From Erodium maritimum (Eukaryota > Streptophyta > Magnoliopsida > Geraniales > Geraniaceae), in NCBI GenBank assembly GCA_963921825.1, contig OY997589.1:83932523-83996522 (forward strand): a stretch of DNA of 64,000 nt, written 5' to 3'. The position numbers and the translations under genes are program-made. The notes below the pieces were generated by a model that ran no database searches, was not told the origin of the DNA, and saw only the letters and a list, made by a program, of their open reading frames with translations. Below, one piece after another: positions 10,113-21,449 of the stretch (positions are counted from its first letter, which is position 1; the number at the start of each line of letters is the position of its first letter).

Positions 10113-10985
10113 TATCGATGCGTACGAGACCTTATCCGTTTCTTCTTTGTGTTTATCTGTTTTAGGTGACTGCTCTTGAGTGAGTTTGAAGTGACTTCCA
10201 AACAGTGCTTAGCCTCTTGGAGAGTGAACTTGTTCAAAATCTTCTCAATATAATTATCTTGAGATAACTTTAAACTTCCATCAGATCGATCCCTATTAAT
10301 GCTCATTCCGAGTATTTCTTTTGTTGCGCCTAAGTCCTTCATCTCAAACTATTCAGACATATGTCTCTTCAACTTGTTGATTTCTACCATATTAGATCAT
10401 GTAATCAACATGTCATCAACATACAACAATAATATGATGTATGATCCATTGAAATGTTTGAAATAGAAACAATGATCTATGACACATCTTGAGTATCCAC
10501 TCCTCATCATAAAATCATCAAACTTCAAGTACCACTATCTTGGTGCTTGTTTCAAACCACACAAAATTTTCTATAGTTTGCAAACTAAGTCTTCACTCCC
10601 AGGTCTCTGGAAACTCTCAGGATGTACCATATAAATATCTTCATCAAGATCACCATGTAAGAACATGATCTTCACATCTAGTTGCTCTAGATGAAGAACC
10701 TCTATAGCCACGATACTTAACACAAGCTTGATAGTAGTCATCTTGACTACTAGAGAGAATATCTCGTTGTAGTCAATCTCCTTACTCTGTTGAAAGTCTT
10801 TGACCATTAACCTTGCCTTGTACCTCTTCCTACCGTCACGTTCTTCCTTGACCCTGAATACCCATTTATTTTGTAGAGCCTTTTTCCCAGCTGGTAACTT
10901 AGTCAACGACCAACTTATATTATTTTCAAGAGATTTCACCTCTCCATCCATGGTTAACTCCCATTTCATCGAATCATCCATTTGA
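10112..10985 (-). pseudogene. Copia reverse transcriptase remnant
   Basis: The frame at 10981-10571 carries NKWVFRVKEERDGRKRYKAR and the FLHGDLDEDIYMV motif. The catalytic YVDDM box is at 10409-10423, and MKDLGATKEILGM at 10342 follows. Several stops and at least two frameshifts lie between, so no functional polymerase can be made. Confidence 0.9.
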
Positions 10986-11249
10986 AATATCTTTGTATAA
11001 CACTAAGTTTCTCCATTCTCATTCAACAAAAAATAATATAGTGACGGAGAGAACCATTCTGGAGGTCTTAAAATTCTTCTCGATCTCCTTACTTCAGCAA
11101 CTAGGGGTAACCGGTAGTATCTCCTCATTATTTTCCTGTACTGGACGCTCACTACTACCATAACATCTTCGCTGCAATATCTTCCAACATTGCTTCTTCC
11201 TTACCCTCGATTTCTTTAGTGGTGTCTTGATCCACACCCAAGCGATCCT

Positions 11250-12210
11250 TGTACATAACATTTTCATAGAAAGTGACACATCTGCTTCTAATGACTTTCA
11301 TCTTTGACTCATTCCAGAATCTATACCTCATGTCATCAGATCCATAGCCAATTAATACACATTTTTTTGCTTTTGGATCAAGCTTGCCTCTATCAGAATA
11401 TTTTACTCTTACATAAGAAACACAACCAAAGACTCACAAATGTTGAAGATTTACCTATTTTTCACGCCATTCTTCTTCAGGAATCTTGAATCCTAAAGGA
11501 ACTGAGGGTCTATGATTGATGAGGTATGTTGTTGTGTTTACTGCATCAGCCCAGAACCTTTTTGGCATTCCTACTTGAATCATCATACTCTTTGATCTCT
11601 CGTTGAGCATTCTGTTCATCCTCTCAGCAACACCAATATGCTGAGGTGTCTCTGCCTCAGTCTTCAGCATCCTTATACAATGTGCAGCACAATAATCAAT
11701 AAACTCATCACTACTATACTCACCACCATTATCAGACTTTAAACACTTCACTTTTAAGTCGGTTTCATTCTCAACAACTTTTCACTTCCTAAAGGTATTA
11801 AAAACTTCATCTTTATTCTTTATAAAGTAAAGTCATACCTTTCTTGTGCAATCATCAATAAATGTGATGTAGTAACGAGATCCTCCAATGGATGGAACTT
11901 TAGCGGGTCCATACATGTCTGAATGCACCATTTCCAGCTTCGTAACCTTAAGAAGCTTCCCTAACTTTGCAAAGCTCTCTCGTTTCTGCTTTTCGAATAC
12001 ACATGGTTTGCAAAAACTAACCTTCACATTCTTTAGTTCTAGAATCTTCCCTTTTGAAGCTAGAATCTTCATTCTTTTCTCACTCATATGCCCAAGTCGT
12101 TGGTGCCATAGAGTTGAAGGATCTGGCTCATCAACAACTGCATTAACCTCTCCCACTAGCATCTCTGCCATGTACAAATTTCCCCTCTTCCATCCTCGAG
12201 CAATAATCAA
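11250..12210 (-). pseudogene. Copia GAG-pre-integrase and integrase remnant
   Basis: LWHQRLGHMSEKRMKILASK is the GAG-pre-integrase motif and contains its HxLGH core. It is followed by the integrase core: HSDMYGPAKV, YYITFIDDCTRKV, LKSDNGGEYSSDEF, then GVAERMNRMLNER. The D,D,E arrangement is still visible, but the frame is split near 11760-11830. Confidence 0.88.
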
Positions 12211-12231
12211 ATTCTCTTTTGATACCTTCCA

Positions 12232-12489
12232 TTATCCGTTTTTGAAGGTTACATCGTATCCCATAATGTCCAGGTGACTTATGGAGATCATCATTCTCCT
12301 TATGGTAGGGATATACCTTATATATTTTAACGTCCAAGTTGTACCAAAGGGAGTTTTTAGATTCACATCTCCTATACCTGTAATTTCTTTTGTCTGATCA
12401 TTACGTAGATGAACTATACCTTTTATAGGTCTAAAGTTTGCTAGCATATCTTTATAATGGGTCGTATGGAAAGAAGCACCTGAATCCAT
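12232..12489 (-). pseudogene. Copia aspartic protease remnant
   Basis: Starts MDSGASFHTTHY, the DSGA active-site box of copia proteases, and continues for about 85 residues to a SHLDIMGY block. A short frameshifted zinc-knuckle remnant (CYN...GHFKNQ across frames) lies upstream near 12585-12645. Confidence 0.8.
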
Positions 12490-12683
12490 GATCCATGACT
12501 CAACCGGGCTCTCTACACAAAAAAATCAAAGCATTATCTTCAATTTCCTCTATTGCATTCACCGAGTTGTTCTCCTTTCTCTCGTTCTTCGGGTTCGGGC
12601 TTTGATTCTTGAAGTGGCCCGTCTTTGACGATTATAGCAAGTCACGTCTGCTCTGCTTTTAGATTGTCATCTCCTCTTAGACT

Positions 12684-13288
12684 TCAATCTACCTCGTCCT
12701 TTGTTCTTCCCCATTTCAGAATTCCTACCTCTTCTGTCATGTTCAACACTGAGCTTGACAATTCTCCAAAGTTCCTTCTACGAATATCTTCCCCGAGAAT
12801 CAAGTCCCCTATCCCTTCGAACGACAATTTAGTAGATCCAGATGACCTACTAATTATTATGACGGTTCTTGACCAACTATTAGGTAATGAAGACAGTAAT
12901 AACATGGTTTGTACATCGACACTAATCTTGATAGTATCGTATTAAATTCGTTCACATGATCGATAACATGATCTCTTTCCCTCATCTTCGTATTAACTAA
13001 TTGACGAATTAAATATACCTTGTTTGATGCAGATGACTTTTCGTACATATTCTGTAACGCCTTTATCATTATGTAGGTAGTCGTCTCCTTCATTACGTTG
13101 TAGGCAACTTTTCTTGTCAATGTCAACCTCACCGCACCAAGTGCTTGTCGATCTAGTAACTGCCAATCAGCTGAACTCATCTTCTCTGGTTTGGTCTCTG
13201 ACAAGGGTTTGTGTAGCTTCTTTTGGTACATATAATCTTCAATCTGTATCTTCGTGAATGCAAAATCTTTCCCACCAAACTTTCCCAT
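12684..13288 (-). pseudogene. Copia Gag (UBN2-type) remnant
   Basis: The frame from 13288 contains WQLLDRQALGAVRLTLTRKV, a LQNMYEKSSASNKVYLIRQL-type stretch and HVNEFNTILSRL, the typical copia gag pattern. It shifts frame near 12860-12905, after which LLLSSLPNSWSRTV continues the same domain. Confidence 0.88.
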
Positions 13289-13321
13289 GTTCTGTCATTG
13301 CTCTCACTTGCCACGAAACTG

Positions 13322-13333
13322 TTTCTGTTACTA
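13322..13333 (-). other. Degenerate primer-binding site of the copia element
   Basis: TAGTAACAGAAA on the minus strand, 8 of 12 positions matching the tRNA-iMet site, two bases inside the 5' LTR. Confidence 0.4.
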
Positions 13334-13335
13334 AT

Positions 13336-13671
13336 TGTTGGAGTATAACAACGTGGAACAATATTTAAGCAAGAAGAAACCAAGAGAAAATAATCAATCC
13401 CACAATAACACAAGAATTCATGTGGTTTGACAATTTGCCTACGTCCACGGCCACACTATTCTCTTCTTATTGCTCTTACTACGAATGAATGATTTTGGGT
13501 TTACTAGTACATGATATTTGTAGGAGAAGACAATGGGTAAATAGGTAGGAATTATGCTTCCTAATCTTAATAGAAAATTTCTTCTAATTTCCTACTCAAG
13601 TCTCTTACCTAAATTTATTAGGAAGACTGAAACTATCATAAACACAATAAGAAGTTTCCACAACCCTAACA
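13336..13671 (-). repeat. 5' LTR of the minus-strand copia element
   Basis: 336 bp, plus strand TGTTGGAGTATAAC...CAACCCTAACA. The pair of LTRs differs at many sites and by small indels, so the insertion is old. Confidence 0.9.
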
Positions 13672-14580
13672 CCTCTCTTGTCTGGCGCTCTCGCCGCCGA
13701 AACACTCTGAAACCGATGTACTTGTGCCGTTGCCCTCCCCCACCATGCCACAACATCTCATCTCCTCAGATCTTACAACTAAAGGTATTCAACTTCTCGA
13801 TTGAAACCATCCAAGCCTTATAAGAAAAAGTACATTGATACATGCTTTTCTTATTAAATCAAAATCTTTTTTATACGTAATTTGAAATTTTTCTCAAAAA
13901 ACCCATTCGTAAGTTTGAGTGTTAAGTTTGATTATGAATTTAACTGAACTATCTAGAGAGAATCGACAATCATTCGTGACCCAATCCAACATACAAACCG
14001 ACCTAGGAGGTTTCGTCGAGATCCATCTGATACACTCAGAAATGGAGTGTATGAGAAAAGGGGAAGAAATTAGGGTTTGTGTGTTAGGGAAATGAAGAGA
14101 GATGGAGAAGTAGAGAAGGAGGAGAAGAGAATAGAGATGGAGAAAGAGAACAACGTGAGAGAGGGAGATATTTTCAGTAGTGAGGTATTGCCTCCCTTTG
14201 CATTCAACGATCTGTCCTTTTGTAAACAATGACTCAACAAAAGAGAAATACAGTAAATGAAGTTGGGCTGGGGCTGGCCAATACTAAAAGCCCACTAAAC
14301 TATATGAAAGTCTAACTAACATAAGGTCCAACACTAATGACCCAATAAGTTATTACGACTCGTAACACCATCTTTCGTTGTTGTGACCGCGGCAAGCCCA
14401 AGTGGTGGAACTCCACTCTCCGATTTCGCCGACGTTCTGGCTTGTCAAACTAGTCAAAGTTTTGTAGAGTCTGATTTTGTAAATCTAATCATGGTTAAGA
14501 ATAAGAAGAAAAGAAGAAAAGTTGAAATTAAACTCTTAATCGCAGTCTCTCTAAACTATTATTCCTCTCTCACATCGGTC
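13672..14580. other. Repeat-rich spacer, no gene recognised
   Basis: It begins with a block (13672-13745) resembling the other copia flank. The rest is AT-rich with a minus-strand open frame of 111 codons (14229-13894) of no recognisable family. The section around 14240-14370 (GGGCTGGGGCTGGCC, CTCGTAACACC) looks like retroelement-edge sequence. Confidence 0.4.
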
Positions 14581-14584
14581 ACCT

Positions 14585-14865
14585 CCACCGGTCCAGATTG
14601 ACGTAAACGAGGCCTCCCCCCAGCCGAACGCCTTCTCTAGGTTCTCCTTGTCGTTGATTGATGGACGCTCTGGTAAGAGTATCACCCATACTGTGGCGAG
14701 ATTCGCTTAAAGTTTAGGGGGGCCCCCATTGGGGTCTCTTGATTCAATTTTGTTGCTCTTGCTGTAGAACTGGCCCATTTTTTGGATTTTGGATTCTTTG
14801 TTGTGTTTTGTTTTGTTTTGTTTGCATCGATGATAAAACTTCTTTTTTTCTCTGATAAAAAATCA
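14585..14865 (+). mobile_element. LINE 3'-end fragment (RNase H-like C-terminus)
   Basis: A plus-strand frame includes SITHTVARFAKV, close to the (N/H)xxAHxLARFA end of the RNase H-like domain of plant LINE ORF2. It is followed by T-rich 3' sequence ending in CTGATAAAAAATC, the usual plant L1 terminus. Strongly truncated. Confidence 0.5.
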
Positions 14866-14944
14866 CAAATTTATTAAAGTAAAGCTCATTGATATGCTTT
14901 GAAAATTTGTGCATGGTTTTAAATTTATTATTTGTAACTGAAAT

Positions 14945-15350
14945 TATTATTTTTATCAGCAAAGCATATTTAAATTAAACCTCTCTCAAGGAGGAAGAGG
15001 AGTACAACTAAGAGTCTAGCTACAGACTCCCCAACAAAAACAGACCACAGCAAGAAGAATACAACACTAGAAGAACCAACAGGAACACTAAATGACAACC
15101 ACACCAGAAACCACACTGTCTCACGCAAGAAGCCACCAACTAAAACAAGGTCTAATACTCAAATTTAACAATCATGAAGAGCTAAAGTAAAAAGGATCTA
15201 TAAACATCCAGATTTAACCAACATGAAGCACATAGAGAAAAGACTGCCAACAAACGCTAGAGCTCGAACTCACCCAACTAACAATTAATAAGCTATTTAT
15301 AAAGGTTAGAACCACACCCAACTAACAAGCTGACCTCTTAGTTGTACAAG
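14945..15350 (-). mobile_element. LINE or retroposon 3'-end fragment, minus strand
   Basis: The minus strand ends ...TTTAATTTAAATATGCTTTGCTGATAAAAATAAT, the same 3' signature as at 52777. The body resembles 52780-52870 (GTACAA...CTAGCTACAGACTCC). No coding domain is readable. Confidence 0.5.
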
Positions 15351-15832
15351 TCCGATTCCGATATAAGTGGCCGTTTCAAACAAAAAATTACATTGTTTAA
15401 TTAATATGTACAAATCGCTAATTTAGTTTTTAATATATATTATTTTATGTGGATTTGTGAAATTAAATGTTCAATACATTTAATAAAATTGTTTTGAAAA
15501 ATGTTATTTTAAAATTATTTAAATTTAGTAAAACCAATATTTTTCCGTCAGTAGAAGAACATCGACAATGAATTTACTCTGATAAAATGTTATTTCTTTG
15601 TCTCTTACATCAAACATGACCGAGTTTCTGAAGAATCATTCGATAATCACAGCATAATTATCCGATCATCAATGATGCCACAGAAACATGGTATGTCCAA
15701 GATCAGCTCAAAAGCCTGACAGTAATGGCAAAACACAGCTCCCAAAAATGTTCTATATCGACTTAATTCATAATTAGCAAGTTGAAAAATTCAAAAGGGT
15801 AGGTAAAAGATTAGCAGACGGCGTCGATTCGA
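15350..15832. other. 3' flank of chorismate mutase: nothing identified
   Basis: AT-rich sequence that presumably includes the 3' UTR and polyadenylation region of the minus-strand gene. No repeat or gene was recognised. Confidence 0.4.
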
Positions 15833-18800
15833 TTAATCCAACCTTCTCAACAAGTACTCGACCTGAACTTCCTTCGTCAGAGGCATGATCCAATCTCCAT
15901 AGAGTTTAGCGACTAAACTCGGGGTGATTTTGTAAACTGGATCGGCCGCATCTCCATCTTGGTCGATCCTTATGTCTTGGCCGAAGGTTTTGGTTTTAGT
16001 TTCAACCCTTTTCTTGATTAATTCTTCTACGGTCTCATATGTCAGCAATTTCATCAGTTGATCTCTATCCTACAATGAGCATAGAATGTAAAGACATAAA
16101 TATAAACATAAATATAAATATATGTAGAATAGGTTTATGATAAAAATAACTCCTTGTGGTAGGAGCTAGGAACCCATCTCGACCATTGGATCGTCAAGAT
16201 GGAAGGCTCGGATTTTAGAAAAAAAAAATCATTAATGACATGAACGGTAAGTAAATATGCAGAAGGGGTCATTGCAAAAAAAGTATCATGAGGTATTCAC
16301 TTTTTGCAACTTGTAGCCCTGTTATTTGATTATTACAAAAAAGTGACATGAACATATCTTTTTGTCGCACTCTGTATAAATTTATTTCAAAATGACAATT
16401 TTACCCTCAAAAATTTAGATTTATAAAATAATGATTAAAGAACCAAAATTACAAATTTTCATGTCCCTTTAATTTCTTACTCTTTCTTCTAAATTGTAAG
16501 AGTAAAATTGTCACTTGTATACAAATTACTAAAAGACAAGTTCGGTTTTTTTTGCAATTATCAAAGAAGACTACAAGTTGCAAGAAGTTAATACATCAGG
16601 CTACTTTTTTGCAATTATTCCTATGCAGAAATTTGAATTTATTTTAGGGTTAATTGTCGAAAGGTACCCTTATGAATTGTCCACTTGCAAAAAACTACAT
16701 TCTGTATTGTCCACGCTTTTAAACTACACTATAATTTGACCACGGTCGTTTACTGACAAAAGTTGAAATATTCCGTTAAAATTTTGGAATATTCTGTTAA
16801 AAACAGGGACATGGACAAGACATAAGGGTAGTAATTTCGCAAGTGAACAATACATAAGGTTAGTTTAAAAGTGTGGTCAAAAGATAGTGTCGTCTAAAAG
16901 CGTGGACAATACATAATGTAGTTTTTTCGTAAGTGGACAATACAAAGGGTAACTTTGACAATTGACCCTTTATTTTACCATAATAAAAAAACTAACAATC
17001 ATGGGATGTTGGATCCACTGATTCAATGGCGCAGATGAGTTTTTATGTACCCTACCCTACGTATATTTTTATCAGTTTGATGTATGAGAAAGGTCGTAGA
17101 GATTTACTTGCAATTTGATGGCTGCTTCATAGTCCTCAGGAGATGCTAGAAACTTTGCTTCTGCAACAAATTTGCCATAGTGGATTCTCTTTGAGAGTGC
17201 CTATAATGAAGTGTTTAACGAGAATTAGAGGCTAAGTTCTTTAGATAACAAGTCCCAAATGAAATGAATATAAACTAGGAAATGACGAAAGTTCCAAATT
17301 CGTTTTGCAGTTATCATAGGTTTCAAAACATTTCAGAGAGCTCTTTATCGACATACAATGATGAGGACAGCCCTTGCCCAAATCTTAAAAAAAAAACTTC
17401 ATAATTATCCAGAACATTTTGACTATATGTAAAAAATGGTTGAGGAGATGTAATTAGACTCATTGAAAGATAAAACTATTAAACAGGAGGGGGGAAAGGG
17501 CTTTATTTTTATATTGGGTCAAGTACATTTTTGTCATTTCCAGGCAAAAAAGAGCTATGTTATTTTTTCTCAAACTTAGGGTAGCTGTAGAAAACGGTTG
17601 AGTATATGTAAAAAAAAAACACCCAAAAGAAAAAAAAACTATTAAAAAGGCAAAAATGATATTTTTTTATATTAGGGTCAAGGGCATTTTTGTCATTTTC
17701 TGCCAAAAAAAGAGCTACGTGATTTTTTGAAACTTAGGGTAGCTGCAAAATGATTTTTGGAATTTAGATACAACTAATTAACAATAATTCTTACAAATAT
17801 TATTATTATTATTATTATTCAAATCCATGAATCGATCTGGTGCAAAGATTATAGTTCATTTCAATACCTGCAAACAATTAGTGTCACAAACAGCAGCTGA
17901 TCCATAATTACCGTCATCTCCTGTCTTGACCAACCTCTTGAGGAGATCACTAAAATACATATTCCAAACCTTGTTGTTTATGTTAATCGAATTTGCACAG
18001 GAATGCAGAACCTAATTCCACGAAAAATAACGACAAAAAACAAGTTATTTAGAAACAAAGTTGATCGAAAATTTGTAATGGTACCTGTAAATATAGAATT
18101 TACGAGGAATAATTGCAAAAAAAGTACCCCAAGGTATTCACTTTTTGCAACTTGTAACCCTCTTCTTCGATAATTGCAAAAAGGGGGCCTCAACTTGTCT
18201 TTTTGTTGCACTCTCTATAAATTTGTTTCAAAATGATGATTTTACCCTTGCAAAATTATAAGTAAAAAACAAATAATCTAAAATTTCACATCCCTTAAAT
18301 TTCTTGCTCTTTGTATGGTACAAAAAGGAACAAAATTAAGGGATATGAAAATTTGGGTTTTTTGTTTTTACTTATTATTTTTAAAATTTAAATTTGAAGG
18401 GTAAAATCATCATTTTGATATAAAATGCAACAAGCCTATAAGTTCAAGGCACTTTTTTACCATTACGAAAGAAGAGGGCTATAAATTGCAAAAAAATGAA
18501 TACACCAAGGTTTTTTTTATAATTATCCTTATTTACAATAATGATCCAGACACCTGTCTGGTTTGAAGTTCCTCCTTTTTATTGTTTGTTTTTGGGTTTT
18601 CTTGCAAGACAAGAAACCGTTTTTATCGTTTCTTTGATTCAGGATTGAGCTGTTGCTCTCCTCTCTTACTTGTATTTTCTTTAATCCTTGGAATAAAATC
18701 TATAATCGCTTATAAAAAAAACAATAATTACCTTAGGGTACTGCAAAGGAGGAAGCATTGGCTCAGGTAAGGATAATGGGAAGAAAGGATGTTCATCTGG

Positions 18801-21348
18801 ACTCTTATACCTTCCCACCTAATTTGCAATGAGAAACCGATCATAAATTTGTATTAAAAAAATGGATTAATTACACATAAATTCAAAATTAGTTTTGCAA
18901 CACCCTAGGTTGAAAAAAGTCACATCTCTCTTTTTCGTTAGAAAGTGAAGAAAATACCCTTGACCATAATCTCAAATAAGACTCCATAACTACCCAAAAC
19001 ATTTTATTACATGTAAAAAGACTCTTTAAAAGACAAAAAAATGGCTGTTTTTGAGATTAGGGTCAAGGGCGTTTTCGCCATTGGCGAAAAAGAGCTGTGT
19101 GCAAATTGTTTGCAAACAGAAACCGATCAGAAAATTTGTATAAAGAAAAAGGCTTAATCATACATAAAATCAAAATTTGTTTTGCAGCCACCCTAGGTTT
19201 AAAAAAGTCACACATCTCTTTTTCACTGAAAAATGACAAAAATGCCCTTGACCATAATCTAAAAAAAAAGACTATAACCACCTAAAACATTTTGATTACA
19301 TGTAAAATAATGATTGAATAGATGTAAAAAGACTCTTTAAAGGGTAAAATTGTTAAAATGATGAAAAATGGCATTTTTTGATATCAGGGTCAAGGGCGTT
19401 TCCATTATTTATAAACGAAAGAGAGTTATGTGCAAATTCGTAAAACCTATGGTAGCTGCAAAAAGAATTTTGAATTTAGGTGTAATTAACCCTAAAAAAT
19501 CACAATTCTTCTGTCTAACATGACTGAACCAGAAACTGCAAAATCGAACCTGGGCATGGAGTTTCTCAGTCTCAAGAACCATGAACTCGACCAAAGAACC
19601 TCGAAACCCATCCATGGAAAATGTATTATCGTCATAAGTGTCTGCATTGTAACAGTACTGAGCTCTCTCCAAAAGGCCAAAAATTATGCTATCTTCTTGT
19701 CGGATCAAAGAGTGTCTTATACTGTCTAGAGTTAAGATCTCACTCTCATCGACCCTTTTCTTTGTTGTGTATCTGCACAAAATCAATGCTTACTGATATA
19801 TTTTCCTGCTAAGTTATTCACTCGACGCAATCCTCAAATCATCATTGTGCCAAATTTGATAATACAAAAGTCTCCTAACACTACTCTTTGAGGAAAATTT
19901 ATATGTTCCCAATTTTTACCTAAATCTGAATTCCATTAGAGCTTATTGCATAAGAGCACATGCGGTGAGGGCGAAAAGGAAGGACGATTTGGTAAAAAAG
20001 TGTTCTTTTTTACAGGTTTTGGCGGCTGGGGGAGATTCTCTTCTCTGGGGCCAAGGATCTATCGCCCCTATCTCTTCACCCAGAAAAGGTGGTTCGTGGC
20101 CACTTTCCACTTGTCACATGGCTATTCGCCCTGTGTTGGGCGAATACCACTTTGCGGAGACTGGGGAAATCTGTATTTTTCGACAGATTCGCCTGGACTA
20201 ATCACCATACACCGCAGATGCTCTCAGTTCCATTCCGATTCACAAATATATTACGATAATGCCATCTCATTCTTTCACACCCTTAGTCTTAGCTTTTGGT
20301 GAAAAAAATGCACACTAACCATTAAAGAGACATCCAATTAAGAACAAAAACTACCCCAACCATAATTGCATATCTGCCTTTTTTGAGAGATCATAAGTAT
20401 CATCTTCCAAGTTCATTCATGACATTGGAGCTTCTTCCATACGCTACATTCCCAACTCAACTTATTACAATAATGACATCTCATTATTTCACAATCACAC
20501 CCTAAAACTTAGCTACTGGTCAACAAATATCAATGTTCTAAAAATCCCGACTGGCGCCCGCCTAGGCCCCATTTTGTGCCTACCCGACCCGACTAGGCAC
20601 CTAGAACAATTTTGCATATTATAGTGACTAAATTAAAATAATTAGAAGGTTGTCCAGAGTTGTTCGTTGGTGATCTTAGGGGTTGTCATTCTAAGTTGTT
20701 CGATGTTATTTTTTAGGTATTTTAAATATTTGTTACCATTTTTAATTTAAGGAAGTTCATATTTTGGTTCTATATATAATAATATATCTATTAAAAAATT
20801 TAAAAATAGAAAAATACAAATTTGATTAGTTCCCGATTAATCCCCGTCAAGTCCCCGATTAATCCCCAAAGACCATAGCCGCCCAACTAGCACCTAGCGA
20901 CTTTTAGATACTTGACAAACATACACTAACCATTTGAGATATCAATGGGGTTGACTTAGATTAAATCTGGTCTAACATTAATATTACACATACATACATA
21001 TATATACAAACAAACAATCCAGATAGAAATTAACCCAATAATAATCACATATCTGCCTTTTGGGAGATCACAAGTATAATCTTCCAAAATCATTCATGAA
21101 TGCAAAACCCACACATTTTCAACACAGAAAAATAAAAAAAAAGGTTCCAATTTTGCATACCTGAAAGCTACAGGTAGAGGAGAAGAAGACACAGCAGCTC
21201 GCGCAGAGCAAAACCCATTTCTACCAGAAGACGAGAAGCTGATTTGGAGAGAGGGTTTAATGGCGGATTCGGATGGGAAGCGCGAGATGGGTCTTGAGAG
21301 CTTCGAAGCAATGGCGTGATTCGAAACCCCAAGTAGCTTACCCTCCAT
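15833..21348 (-). CDS. CM1: Chorismate mutase, plastid (AroQ type, regulated)
   Basis: Six exons: 21348-21161, 19772-19550, 18818-18732, 18011-17868, 17200-17108, 16069-15833. They sum to 972 nt and give 323 aa. The enzyme converts chorismate to prephenate, the branch point to Phe and Tyr. Exon 1 codes a Ser/Ala-rich, acid-poor leader of about 62 aa typical of chloroplast transit peptides, so this is the plastid CM1 or CM3 type rather than cytosolic CM2. The mature part shows [39 protein letters not shown], then [18 protein letters not shown] (the segment around the allosteric Gly in plant and yeast enzymes), [14 protein letters not shown] and a C-terminal [12 protein letters not shown]. Aromatic amino acid control is expected for this class. 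Introns hold eight or more repeats. Confidence 0.96.
16265..16621. mobile_element. Foldback element, family A (CM intron 5)
   Basis: Left end GGGGTCATTGCAAAAAAAG, right end TTTTTTGCAATTATTCC. Both arms carry the inner repeat unit, and the centre is shortened. Confidence 0.82.
16646..16970. mobile_element. Foldback element, family C (CM intron 5)
   Basis: Left end AGGGTTAATTGTCGAAAGG, right end GTAACTTTGACAATTGACCCTT. The repeated phrases GTCCACTTGC, ATTGTCCACGC and GTGGACAATAC are mirrored about a centre near 16790. Confidence 0.78.
17385..17775. mobile_element. Foldback-like element, family D (copy 1, CM intron 4)
   Basis: The block 'GGGTCAAG(G/T)(A/G)CATTTTTGTCATTT...AAAAAGAGCTA(T/C)GT' occurs twice in tandem (about 17515 and 17680), with AACTTAGGGTAGCTG after each. 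It is related to the copies at 18864 and 19151. Confidence 0.6.
18105..18530. mobile_element. Foldback element, family A, full length (CM intron 3)
   Basis: Left end GAGGAATAATTGCAAAAAAAG, right end TTTATAATTATCCTT. The central palindrome TTTGTATGGTACAAAAAG is near 18310-18328. Confidence 0.83.
18864..19100. mobile_element. Foldback-like element, family D (copy 2, CM intron 2)
   Basis: Starts GGATTAATTACACATAAATTC and contains CACCCTAGGTTGAAAAAAGTC. It is partly truncated on the right and lies in direct tandem with the copy at 19151. Confidence 0.6.
19151..19492. mobile_element. Foldback-like element, family D (copy 3, CM intron 2)
   Basis: Left end GGCTTAATCATACATAAAA, right end TGAATTTAGGTGTAATTAACC. 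The preceding sequence GAAACCGATCA repeats the flank of copy 2. Confidence 0.65.
19951..20225. mobile_element. MITE with AGAGCA(C/T)(A/C)TGCGGTG ends (CM intron 1)
   Basis: The left end AAGAGCACATGCGGTGAGG pairs with the right end CACCGCAGATGCTCT at 13 of 15 positions. The internal GGCGAAT/ATTCGCC blocks are also paired. Confidence 0.65.
20231..21101. repeat. Direct duplication in CM intron 1
   Basis: 20231-20440 and 20450-21101 share the same order of blocks: CATTCC, ATTACGATAATGCCATCTC / ATTACAATAATGACATCTC, ACACTAACCATT, CATATCTGCCTTTT, GAGATCA(T/C)AAGTAT, TTCATTCATGA. The second copy is split by the element at 20534-20918. Confidence 0.65.
20534..20918. mobile_element. GC-ended element inserted in CM intron 1
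   Basis: The left end TTCTAAAAATCCCGACTGGC with GCCCGCCTAGGC is mirrored by GCCGCCCAACTAGCACC and TTTTAGATACTTG on the right. Inside are repeats of CCCGATTAATCCCC. It looks like a hAT-type non-autonomous element, but I could not fix a target duplication. Confidence 0.45.
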
Positions 21349-21441
21349 CGTCACCGCTCTGATTCTTCGAGCCCTTACCAGGAATCGATGAACAGAGAAT
21401 GGGAAATGGATTGAGCTGCGGAGGAGAAAGAAATTACTCTG

Positions 21442-21449
21442 TATTTATA
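21442..21449 (-). promoter_or_regulatory. TATA box of chorismate mutase
   Basis: TATAAATA on the minus strand, 94 bases upstream of the ATG, in a context (GTGTATAAATACAG) that fits a plant core promoter. Confidence 0.6.

Larger units (their letters stand above)
9083..13671 (-). mobile_element. Ty1/copia LTR retrotransposon, degenerate
   Basis: A complete but decayed element of 4589 bp on the minus strand. Order in its own direction: LTR 13671-13336, gag, protease, integrase, reverse transcriptase, RNase H, LTR 9421-9083. Integrase before RT is the copia order. Coding frames are broken by many stops and shifts, so it is non-autonomous now. No clear 5-bp target duplication flanks it (CTTTTT side versus CCTCTC side). 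Confidence 0.9.

Noticed and set aside
13894..14229. A 111-codon minus-strand open frame next to the copia element
   Set aside because: Low-complexity Leu/Ser/Phe content and no domain; probably retroelement-edge sequence.
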